A stretch of 25,865 bases of DNA. It comes from CANKHJ01 sp035556495. GTDB taxonomy: Bacteria; Pseudomonadota; Alphaproteobacteria; Rhizobiales; Xanthobacteraceae. The position numbers and the translations under genes are program-made. How positions within the stretch are numbered: position 1 is the first letter of the stretch; every line of letters starts with the position of its first letter. This document shows positions 7,481-16,357 of this stretch, piece after piece. The stretch lies in contig DATMEW010000159.1 of assembly GCA_035556495.1 (NCBI GenBank), positions 1 through 25,865 on the forward strand. Direction: 5' to 3'. The notes under the pieces are model-generated. The model saw nothing but the letters and a program-made list of their open reading frames with translations, was not told the origin of the DNA and did no database searches.

Positions 7481-8395
7481 ATGAACTGGATCACCAATGT
7501 CGTTCGGCCGAAGATCCGCGGTCTGCTGAACCGCCGGGAGACGCCGGAGAATCTCTGGATCAAGTGTCCGGACACGGGCCAGCTCGTCTATTTCAAGGAT
7601 GTCGAGAGCAACCAGTTCGTCATCCCCGGCTCCGACTTCCACATGCGCGTCTCCGCGCCGATGCGCCTCAAGCTGCTGTTCGACGGCGGCACGTTCGAGG
7701 ACATCGCCATTCCCGAAGTGCCGCTCGATCCGCTGAAATTCCGTGACGAGAAGCGCTATGCCGACCGGCTGAAGGACGCCCGCACCAAGACCGGATTGCA
7801 GGATGCCGTGAAGGTCGGCGTCGGCGCGCTGGAGGGGCTGCCGGTCACGGTGGCCGTGCAGGATTTCGACTTCATGGGCGGCTCGCTCGGCATGGCGGCG
7901 GGCGAGGCGGTGGTCGTCGGCTTGCAGACCGCCGTGGCGCGGAACACGCCTTTCGTGATGTTCGCGGCCTCCGGCGGGGCGCGGATGCAGGAGGGCATCC
8001 TCTCGCTGATGCAGCTTCCGCGGACCACCGTGGGGGTGCAGATGCTGCGCGAGGCGAAGCTGCCCTATATCGTCGTCCTGACCAATCCCACGACCGGTGG
8101 CGTCACGGCGTCCTACGCCATGCTGGGCGACGTGCATATCGCCGAGCCCGGCGCGCTGATCGGCTTTGCCGGTCCGCGCGTCATCGAGCAGACCATCCGC
8201 GAGAAGCTGCCCGGAGGTTTCCAGCGCGCCGAATATCTGCGCGCCCATGGCATGGTGGACATGGTGGTGCATCGCCACGAATTGCGCGCCACGCTGGCGC
8301 GGCTCTGCCGGCTGCTGACCAAGGCCCCCGTGCCGGTCGCGCCGGTCCCCGCGACGCCGTTGCCGGACGTGCCGGCGCTGCCTGCGCCAGCCTGA
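7481..8395 (+). CDS. accD: Acetyl-CoA carboxylase carboxyltransferase subunit beta
   Basis: The 304-aa subunit, with AccA, transfers CO2 from carboxybiotin to acetyl-CoA to make malonyl-CoA for fatty acid synthesis. Crotonase-fold motifs are clear: LKFRDEKRYADRL, DFMGGSLGMAAGEA, ASGGARMQEGILSLMQ, TNPTTGGVTASYAMLGD, IGFAGPRVIEQTIREKLP. In E. coli four cysteines bind zinc near the N-terminus. Here only Cys29 remains; the other three positions read Thr32, Ile48 and Ser51, so no zinc ribbon can form. As I recall, other rhizobial AccD proteins also lack it. The C-terminus is a Pro/Ala/Val tail. A weak AGGTG precedes the ATG. The stop overlaps the folC start (TGATG). Confidence 0.97.
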   Translation: MNWITNVVRPKIRGLLNRRETPENLWIKCPDTGQLVYFKDVESNQFVIPGSDFHMRVSAPMRLKLLFDGGTFEDIAIPEVPLDPLKFRDEKRYADRLKDARTKTGLQDAVKVGVGALEGLPVTVAVQDFDFMGGSLGMAAGEAVVVGLQTAVARNTPFVMFAASGGARMQEGILSLMQLPRTTVGVQMLREAKLPYIVVLTNPTTGGVTASYAMLGDVHIAEPGALIGFAGPRVIEQTIREKLPGGFQRAEYLRAHGMVDMVVHRHELRATLARLCRLLTKAPVPVAPVPATPLPDVPALPAPA

Positions 8396-9717
8396 TGACG
8401 ATGACCGTCATCGACTCGCTGATCGACCGGCTCACGGCGCTGCATCCGAAGCTGATCGACCTTTCCCTCGACCGGATGCACCGCATCCTCGCGGCGCTGG
8501 ATCATCCCGAGCGGCGGCTGCCGCCGGTGGTCCATGTCGCCGGCACCAACGGCAAGGGCTCCACGGTAGCCTTCCTGCGCGCCTGCCTCGAGGCGGCCGG
8601 CCAGCGCGTGCATGTCTATACCTCGCCGCATCTGGTGCGTTTCAACGAGCGTTTCCGGCTCGGCGAAGCGGGCGGCGGGCGGCTGGTGACGGATGAGGTG
8701 CTGGCGCGGGCCATCGAGATTTGCGAGCGTGCCAACGGCGGACAGCCGATCACCGTGTTCGAGATCACCACCGCGGTGGGCTTCCTGCTGTTCGCGGAGC
8801 ATCCGGCGGATGTGCTGCTGCTGGAGGTCGGCCTCGGCGGGCGGCTCGACGCCACCAATGTCGTGAACCAGCCGCGCGTCAGCGTCATCTCGCCGATCTC
8901 CCACGACCATGCGGATTTCCTGGGCGATACGCTGACCAGCATCGCGACGGAGAAGGCCGGCATCATCAAGGCCGGCGTGCCGGCCGCCGTCGGGGCGCAG
9001 CCGCGCGAGGCGCTGGCGGTGATCGAGCGGCAGGCGGCGCGGCTAAAGGCGCCGCTGCGCATCCGCGGCGAGCATTGGCATGTCGGCGAGGAGCATGGCC
9101 GCCTCGTCTATCAGGACGACGACGGCCTGCTGGACCTGCCGCTGCCGCGTCTGTTCGGCCGGCATCAGGTGGAAAATGCCGGCCTTGCCATCGCGGCTTT
9201 GCGTGCCGGCGGCTTCCGGCTGAGCAGCGGCTCCTTCGAAGCGGGCATGACGGCGGCCTGCTGGCCGGCGCGGATGCAGCGGCTGTCGCAGGGCCGGCTG
9301 CCGGGCCTGCTTGCCGCCGGCAGCGAACTCTGGCTCGACGGCGGTCATAACGCCGATGGCGGCCGGGCCATCGCGGCGGCGCTCGGCGATCTGGAGGAGC
9401 GGGTGGCGAAGCCGCTGGTCATGGTCGTCGGCATGCTGGCGACCAAGGATCACGGCGCGTTTCTGCGCAACTTCACCGGGCTTGCCCGGCGCATCATCGC
9501 GGTGCCGGTGCCGGGGCAGGCCAAGGCGCTGCCTCCCGAGGCCATCGTCGCCGCGGCGGCCGAGGCGGGCATCCCGGCCCATGTGGCGGCCAGCGTGCCT
9601 CAGGCGCTGGGCACCATTCCGGGCTTCGGCTTCGATCCGCCGCCCCGTGTGCTGGTCTGCGGGTCGCTCTATCTCGCTGGTGAGGTGCTGGGCGAGAACG
9701 GAACGCTACCGGAATAA
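8395..9717 (+). CDS. folC: Bifunctional folylpolyglutamate synthase / dihydrofolate synthase
   Basis: The 440-aa Mur-ligase-family enzyme adds glutamate to dihydropteroate and to folates, using ATP. Motifs are the P-loop GTNGKGS (50-56), the YTSPHLVRFNERF segment, FEITTAVGFLLF, LLEVGLGGRLDATN, SPISHDHADFLG, the TEKAGIIK motif, and in the C-terminal domain LDGGHNADGG. The start ATG overlaps the accD stop by one base, so the accD-folC pair is translationally coupled, a conserved alphaproteobacterial arrangement. The stop codon TAA lies inside a 35-bp near-perfect palindrome that probably ends the transcript. Confidence 0.97.
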   Translation: MTMTVIDSLIDRLTALHPKLIDLSLDRMHRILAALDHPERRLPPVVHVAGTNGKGSTVAFLRACLEAAGQRVHVYTSPHLVRFNERFRLGEAGGGRLVTDEVLARAIEICERANGGQPITVFEITTAVGFLLFAEHPADVLLLEVGLGGRLDATNVVNQPRVSVISPISHDHADFLGDTLTSIATEKAGIIKAGVPAAVGAQPREALAVIERQAARLKAPLRIRGEHWHVGEEHGRLVYQDDDGLLDLPLPRLFGRHQVENAGLAIAALRAGGFRLSSGSFEAGMTAACWPARMQRLSQGRLPGLLAAGSELWLDGGHNADGGRAIAAALGDLEERVAKPLVMVVGMLATKDHGAFLRNFTGLARRIIAVPVPGQAKALPPEAIVAAAAEAGIPAHVAASVPQALGTIPGFGFDPPPRVLVCGSLYLAGEVLGENGTLPE

Positions 9718-9735
9718 ATTATTCCGGCAGCGTTC
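9701..9735 (+). terminator. Large palindrome across the folC stop codon
   Basis: GAACGCT-A-CCGGAATAA and TTATTCCGG-C-AGCGTTC form a 16-bp stem with one A/C mismatch and a one-base centre. The folC TAA (9715-9717) sits in the left arm. The RNA stem is followed only by TTC on the + strand, so it is a transcript-end or 3'-protecting stem more than a textbook U-tract terminator. Confidence 0.6.
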
Positions 9736-9784
9736 TTCGCGCCGCGATGTCGCGCCGCTGGCGACCAGATTCCGTGCTCGCCTG

Positions 9785-9814
9785 AATTAAAAAGGCCGCC
9801 GAAGCGGCGGCCTT
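9785..9814 (-). terminator. Intrinsic terminator of the atp operon
   Basis: On the - strand AAGGCCGCC / GGCGGCCTT (9 bp, loop GCTTC) is followed directly by TTTTTAATTC. It lies 27 bp beyond the atpC stop and faces the folC palindrome, giving two convergent transcript ends in about 115 bp. Confidence 0.9.
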
Positions 9815-9840
9815 GAGAAGAACGGGCTGTTCCGCCGCTG

Positions 9841-10257
9841 TCAATGATGCGCCGCCGTTCCGGTGCCGGACAGGGCGGCTTCAAGCGCCGCAAGCTGCTC
9901 GGCGCGATGGTTGAGGCGGTCGCGGGCATTGCCCTCGGCTGCGGCGGCCTGCTTGCGGGCATCCGCGATCTGGGCGGCAAGGGTGCCGCGGTCGAAATCT
10001 TCGACTGCGGTGGCGCTGTCCGCCAGCACGGTGAGGCCGGTCGGATTCACCTCGGCAAAGCCGCCGCCGATCACGACGCGGCGGTGCTCGGCACCGGTGC
10101 GGATGTCGAGAATTCCCGGCCGCAGCATGACGATGAGCGGCGCGTGGTGGGCCAGCACGCCGAAATCGCCCTCGGAGCCGGGAACGTCGACCTGTTCGAC
10201 CTCGCCGGAGAACACCAGCTTTTCGGGCGAGACGAGATCGAAATGGAAGGTGGCCAT
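9841..10257 (-). CDS. atpC: F1 ATP synthase subunit epsilon
   Basis: The 138-aa subunit belongs to the central stalk and restrains ATP hydrolysis. The N-terminal beta-sandwich reads FHFDLVSPEKLVFSGEVEQVDVPGSEGDFGVLAHHAPLI, the family hallmark, followed by LRPGIL and the GGGFAEV strand. The C-terminal part (from about residue 85) is Ala/Arg-rich helix, as expected for the hairpin that can reach up into the hexamer. It is last in the operon, 124 bp after atpD with a hairpin between, and is followed by the terminator at 9785-9814. The ATG has no strong Shine-Dalgarno. Confidence 0.95.
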   Translation of the reverse strand: MATFHFDLVSPEKLVFSGEVEQVDVPGSEGDFGVLAHHAPLIVMLRPGILDIRTGAEHRRVVIGGGFAEVNPTGLTVLADSATAVEDFDRGTLAAQIADARKQAAAAEGNARDRLNHRAEQLAALEAALSGTGTAAHH

Positions 10258-10326
10258 CGCGTCAGAACCTTTTCCGGGCTGTCACACCGCAAGGCGACCC
10301 TCGCGGATTTGTCTGTCTGGTCGGTC

Positions 10327-10366
10327 AATCGTCATGGCCGACACACACGTTCGGACCATGACGATT
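10327..10366 (-). other. Long hairpin between atpD and atpC
   Basis: AATCGTCATGG (10327-10337) and CCATGACGATT (10356-10366) are perfect 11-bp arms. A further four pairs (CCGA/TCGG) inside, with one bulged base, leave a 9-nt loop. No U-tract follows, so it is more likely an mRNA-stabilising or processing stem than a terminator. Confidence 0.6.
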
Positions 10367-10381
10367 TTGCCTGTTGGCGGC

Positions 10382-11812
<1,431 letters not shown>

Positions 11813-11836
11813 AGAGACTCTCCTTCGGAACTTCTA

Positions 11837-11885
11837 GAGCACGATCCCGAAAAGTGGATACCGGTTTTCGGAAAAGATCGTGCTC
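11837..11885. repeat. Rhizobiales-type palindromic intergenic repeat
   Basis: A 49-bp imperfect palindrome: GAGCACGATC...GATCGTGCTC as outer arms, with CCGAAAAG / TTTTCGG and ACCGGTTTT in the centre. The pattern GATCCCGAAAAGTGG..ACCGGTTTTCGG.AAAGATC is one I recognise as a very abundant dispersed repeat of rhizobial and related genomes. It lies between ohr and atpD, where its transcript would fold into a large stem. Confidence 0.8.
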
Positions 11886-11934
11886 CAACAAAAAGATAAG
11901 CGGCGGGGCGAATTCAACGAAGTCGGATCGGCCC

Positions 11935-12336
11935 CTAGACGACGGTCAGCGTGACGGGGATGTTCCCGCGCGTCGCCTTGGAATAGGGGCAGACCTGATG
12001 GGCTTCTTCGGCAAGGGCCTGGACCTTGGCCCTGTCCTCGCCGGGAATGGAAATTGTCAGATCGACGGCGAGCGAGAAGCCGCCCTCGGTGTTCAGCGTC
12101 ACGTCGCAGGTGACGCGCGCGGCCTGACCATCGACGCCGTGCTTCTTGGCCAGAGCCAGAATGGCCTGGCCGTAGCAGGCGGAATAGCCGAGTGCGAAGA
12201 GCTGCTCCGGATTGTGGCCGTCGCCCGCGCCGCCGACTTCCTTGGGCATCGCCATCGCGAGCGCGAGCGCGCCGCCGTCCAGCATCGCGCGGCCGTTGCG
12301 GCCGCCCTTGGTCGTCGCCGAGGTCTTGTAGGCCAT
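11935..12336 (-). CDS. ohr: Organic hydroperoxide resistance protein, Ohr/OsmC family
   Basis: The 133-aa thiol peroxidase reduces organic hydroperoxides in the cytosol. Both reactive cysteines are present: Cys54 in GYSACY and Cys116 in VCPYSKATRGNI, the second a signature of the Ohr branch. Arg16 and Glu44 (NPEQLFALGYSAC) match the residues that activate the peroxidatic cysteine. Length is standard. The gene is inside the atp operon: atpG ends 10 bp before its ATG, and that gap is a perfect Shine-Dalgarno (TAAGGAGG) overlapping the atpG stop. No OhrR repressor gene is adjacent. A palindromic repeat follows before atpD. This position is odd for ohr and suggests insertion into the operon and expression with ATP synthase. 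Confidence 0.93.
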   Translation of the reverse strand: MAYKTSATTKGGRNGRAMLDGGALALAMAMPKEVGGAGDGHNPEQLFALGYSACYGQAILALAKKHGVDGQAARVTCDVTLNTEGGFSLAVDLTISIPGEDRAKVQALAEEAHQVCPYSKATRGNIPVTLTVV

Positions 12337-12346
12337 GATGTCCTCC

Positions 12347-13222
12347 TTAGAGCGCTTCCGCGCCGGAGATGATCTCGATCAGCTCCTTGGTGATCATCGC
12401 CTGACGGGTCCGGTTATAGGTCAGTGTTTGCTTGCGGATCATTTCGCCGGCGTTGCGCGTGGCGTTGTCCATCGCGGTCATCTGCGCGCCATAGAAGGAC
12501 GCGGAGTTTTCCAGCAGCGCGCGGAACACCTGGGTCGCGAGATAGCGCGGCAGCAGTTCCGCCAGCATCTCTTCCTCGCCGGGCTCGAATTCGTAGAGCG
12601 CATTGCCGGCGGCCGGAGCGTCCGCCGGCGGCACGGCCGGGATGATCTGCTGGGCGGTCGGCACCTGCGAGATCACCGACTTGAAATTGGAATAGAACAG
12701 GGTCGCGACATCGAACTCGCCGCGTTCGAACATCGTGGTGATCTTCTCGGCGATGGCGTGAGCGCTGTCGAAGCCGATGTTGCGCACGCCGCGCAGTTCG
12801 ACCGTATCGACGATGTTCTTCTCGTACTGGCGGCGGAGCTGGTCGTAGCCCTTGCGGCCGACGGTGAGGATCTTGACCTGCTTGCCCTGGGCGATCAGCC
12901 GGTTGGCATGTTCGCGGGCGAGACGGACGATGGCGGAGTTGAACGCGCCGGCAAGGCCGCGCTCGCCGGTCGCCACCACCAGAAGATGGACCTGGTCGCT
13001 GCCGGTGCCGGCCAGCAGCGGCGGCGCGCCGTCACTGCCGGCGACGGCGCCGACGAGGTTGCCCAGCAGGCGCTCCATACGCTCCGCATAGGGGCGCGCG
13101 ACTTCCGCCGCGGCCTGCGCGCGGCGCAGCTTGGAGGCTGCGACCATCTGCATGGCCTTGGTGATCTTCTGCGTCGCCTTGGTGGAGGCGATGCGGTTGC
13201 GCATGTCCTTGAGGCTGGCCAT
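12347..13222 (-). CDS. atpG: F1 ATP synthase subunit gamma
   Basis: The 291-aa rotor shaft couples proton flow to catalysis. The N-terminal helix MASLKDMRNRIASTKATQKITKAMQMVAASKLRRAQ and the C-terminal helix with SFYGAQMTAMDNATRNAGEMI, LTYNRTRQAMITKELIEI are both classical; the middle holds the Rossmann-like ERGLAGAFNS segment. AGGA at 13227-13230 serves as ribosome-binding site. It is preceded by a 173-bp spacer full of hairpins and followed at 10 bp by ohr, not by atpD as in most genomes. Confidence 0.98.
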   Translation of the reverse strand: MASLKDMRNRIASTKATQKITKAMQMVAASKLRRAQAAAEVARPYAERMERLLGNLVGAVAGSDGAPPLLAGTGSDQVHLLVVATGERGLAGAFNSAIVRLAREHANRLIAQGKQVKILTVGRKGYDQLRRQYEKNIVDTVELRGVRNIGFDSAHAIAEKITTMFERGEFDVATLFYSNFKSVISQVPTAQQIIPAVPPADAPAAGNALYEFEPGEEEMLAELLPRYLATQVFRALLENSASFYGAQMTAMDNATRNAGEMIRKQTLTYNRTRQAMITKELIEIISGAEAL

Positions 13223-13240
13223 CGCGTCCTGAATTCCCTG

Positions 13241-13314
13241 TGCGGCATGCGCCGCAAATCCATCACAATGCGGCGGAGCCGCGGATCAATTCCCGTGCGG
13301 CAAAGCCGCGGATC
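13241..13314. repeat. Three tandem 27-28 bp hairpin repeats in the atpA-atpG spacer
   Basis: Three copies of a short palindrome recur at 13242, 13270 and 13297: GCGGC-ATGC-GCCGC, GCGGC-GGA-GCCGC and GCGGC-AAA-GCCGC. Copies 2 and 3 also share the flank GCCGCGGATC, and copies 1 and 3 share a preceding AATTCCC. The period is 28 then 27 bp. No protein-coding frame explains them. Confidence 0.75.
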
Positions 13315-13327
13315 GTTCCGTTACGGA

Positions 13328-13389
13328 CCCGGCCGCAGGCCGGGCGCCGTTCGTCTCGCGGAAATGGCCGGGCCGGGCCCGGCCATTTC
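13328..13389 (-). other. Two strong hairpins just downstream of atpA
   Basis: GAAATGGCCGGG / CCCGGCCATTTC (13361-13372, 13378-13389) is a perfect 12-bp stem with a 5-nt loop, starting 7 bp after the atpA stop. CCCGGCC / GGCCGGG (13328-13334, 13338-13344) is a perfect 7-bp stem with loop TGC on the - strand. Neither has a U-tract, so read-through into atpG is expected. Confidence 0.7.
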
Positions 13390-13395
13390 AAGCCG

Positions 13396-14927
<1,532 letters not shown>

Positions 14928-14928
<1 letters not shown>

Positions 14929-15488
14929 CAGCGGGCCTCTTTCATGGCAAACTTGATCGAGTTGAGCTTGGTGCGAAGCGATGAGTCGAGCATCCGGCTG
15001 CCGATCTTGACGACCAGCCCGCCGATGATCGCGGGATCGACGGTGAGGGCGATCTGCACGTCCTTGCCGGTGACGCCCTTGAGGGCGGATGTGATTTCGG
15101 CGAGCTGCTGCTCGCTGGGCTGCTCGGCGGCGGTGACCTGCGCCGTCACCTCGCCCTTGTGGCGGGCGACCATCGCGCGGAAGGCGCGCAGGATGTCCCG
15201 CACGGCAAACAGGCGCCGGTTGGCCGTGATGACCTGGAGGAATTTCGCGGCGATGCCGGCGATGCCGGCCTTGTCCAGAATCGCGGCCAGGGCCCGGCTC
15301 CGATCCTCGGTGGAGAACACCGGGCTGCGGACCAGCCGCGTCAGGTCCGGGCTCTCGTCGAGCAGGGCCTCGAAGCGGTCGAGGTCGCCCTTCACGGCGT
15401 CGAGGGCGCGCTCCTCAAGCGCATAGTCGAACAGAGCGGTCGCGTAGCGTCCGGCCATGCCGGAGACGATGGGTTCTTCGCTGGCCAT
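14928..15488 (-). CDS. atpH: F1 ATP synthase subunit delta
   Basis: The peripheral-stalk subunit (about 186 aa) links F1 to the b subunits. The OSCP/delta family is recognised from SGMAAGRYATALFDYA-like N-terminal residues (here SGMAGRYATALFDYALEE), the central IAAKFLQVITANRRLFAVRDI, and the end DPAIIGGLVVKIGSRMLDSSLRTKLNSIK. The frame is open well upstream; I place the start at the Met before ASEEPIVSGMAGRYA (15488), with Met at 15518 as an alternative; neither has a good Shine-Dalgarno. It is first in the operon and overlaps atpA by one base. F0 genes are absent here, as is usual in alphaproteobacteria. Confidence 0.93.
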
Positions 15489-15645
15489 TCCAAACTCGCT
15501 GGCGAACCCGTCGGACATGCCGGACCCGCAAGCTTCGCGCTGCCGCACCGGGCCGCGCGAAGGATGTGAAGATTGTCGAGGAATTCGAGAGGGAATTCCG
15601 ACCTCCGCCGCGGACGTGACGCCAGCGCAGCCGGAAATCGGCCGT

Positions 15646-15674
15646 TTGCTATCACGGTGAAAACACATGCGCAA
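15646..15674 (-). promoter_or_regulatory. Weak candidate promoter of the atp operon
   Basis: On the - strand TTGCGC (15669-15674) lies 15-17 bp before GATAGC/TAGCAA (15646-15653), giving a leader of about 155 nt before atpH. The match to the alphaproteobacterial consensus is partial. The rest of 15489-15763 shows no gene. Confidence 0.25.
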
Positions 15675-15763
15675 CACGGCGCGCGCCCGCGCGGCGCCGT
15701 TTGGAATGGACCAAAGCGGGGGCGAGATTGCGAGCCGGGGCGCGATGTCCTACTTAAAGCGGT

Positions 15764-15826
15764 GCGAGGACGGCCTTGCCTCTCTCAGAGCCTTCATCCG
15801 GGGACGGCCCCGCAGCCCTGCGGAGG
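15764..15826 (+). promoter_or_regulatory. Guanidine-II (mini-ykkC) riboswitch
   Basis: Two hairpins with identical ACGG tetraloops define this class. P1 is GCGAGG-ACGG-CCTTGC (15764-15779, six pairs including one G-U); P2 is CGGGG-ACGG-CCCCG (15799-15812, five perfect pairs); the linker is 19 nt. Just after, CCGCA (15810-15814) can pair with TGCGG (15819-15823), which would cover the first bases of the Shine-Dalgarno GGAGG (15822-15826). That stem shares bases with P2, so forming P2 on guanidinium binding would free the ribosome-binding site: an ON switch by translation (inference). The next gene encodes a Gdx-type guanidinium exporter, the usual partner of this riboswitch. Confidence 0.92.
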
Positions 15827-15833
15827 CACGATT

Positions 15834-16184
15834 ATGACATTCCCGGCTTCTGTCCTCGCCAATCCGGCGATGGCCTGGACCTTTCTTCTGATTGCCGGTC
15901 TGTTCGAGATCGGCTGGGCCATCGGCCTGAAATATACCTACGGGTTTACCCGGTTGTGGCCTTCCGTCGCAACCGTCGCGGCAATGGCGCTGAGCGTCGC
16001 CTTTCTGGGTCTTGCCCTGAAGCATCTGCCTGTCGGCACCGCCTATGCGATCTGGACCGGGATCGGCGCGGCCGGAACCGTGCTGCTGGGCATGATGCTG
16101 TTCGCGGAACCGGCGACGATCGCGCGGCTCGGCTGTATCGGGCTCATTCTGGCCGGAATCGCCGGTTTGAAGCTTGCGAGCTGA
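15834..16184 (+). CDS. gdx: Guanidinium exporter Gdx (SugE-type SMR protein)
   Basis: The 116-aa small multidrug resistance protein has four membrane helices and acts as a dual-topology dimer that swaps guanidinium for protons. The first helix carries IAGLFEIGWAIGLKYT with Glu25, the equivalent of the central Glu13 of E. coli Gdx, and Trp28. This G.xE..WA.GLKYT.GFTRLWPS pattern, with LPVGTAYAIWTGIGA and the ending GIAGLKL, marks the Gdx subclass and not EmrE-type drug exporters. The ATG at 15834 has GGAGG 7 nt upstream; longer upstream frames are ignored because they run through the riboswitch. Regulation by guanidine through that element is strongly suggested. It has about 10 extra N-terminal residues compared with the E. 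coli protein. Confidence 0.95.
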   Translation: MTFPASVLANPAMAWTFLLIAGLFEIGWAIGLKYTYGFTRLWPSVATVAAMALSVAFLGLALKHLPVGTAYAIWTGIGAAGTVLLGMMLFAEPATIARLGCIGLILAGIAGLKLAS

Positions 16185-16250
16185 AACCGGCGGCAGCCTT
16201 CCCGGCGGAACTCAGCGGAACTCACAGGCCCCGTGCCGGGCTTTCGGATT

Positions 16251-16328
16251 AACAATTGTTGTTCCCGGCCCGGTCGCGTAATTCCCTCAGCCGGCCTTTT
16301 GTCCCGCGGCGAATCAGCGGGACCGGCT
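16251..16328 (+). other. Palindrome and structured leader before the alpha-glucosidase
   Basis: AACAATTGTT (16251-16260) is a perfect 10-bp palindrome, AT-rich against a GC-rich background, that could be an operator. Downstream, GTCCCGC/GCGGGAC (16301-16307, 16317-16323) is a perfect stem with a 9-nt loop, and AGCCGG/CCGGCT (16289-16294, 16323-16328) could extend it. Function is unknown. Confidence 0.4.
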
Positions 16329-16357
16329 CTCGGGGAAACAGCTTGGGAACCATTGGC

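Noticed and set aside
13241..13314. Tandem 27-28 bp repeats considered as a CRISPR array
   Set aside because: The units are contiguous with no unique spacers of 30 bp or more, there are only three of them, and no cas genes are nearby.
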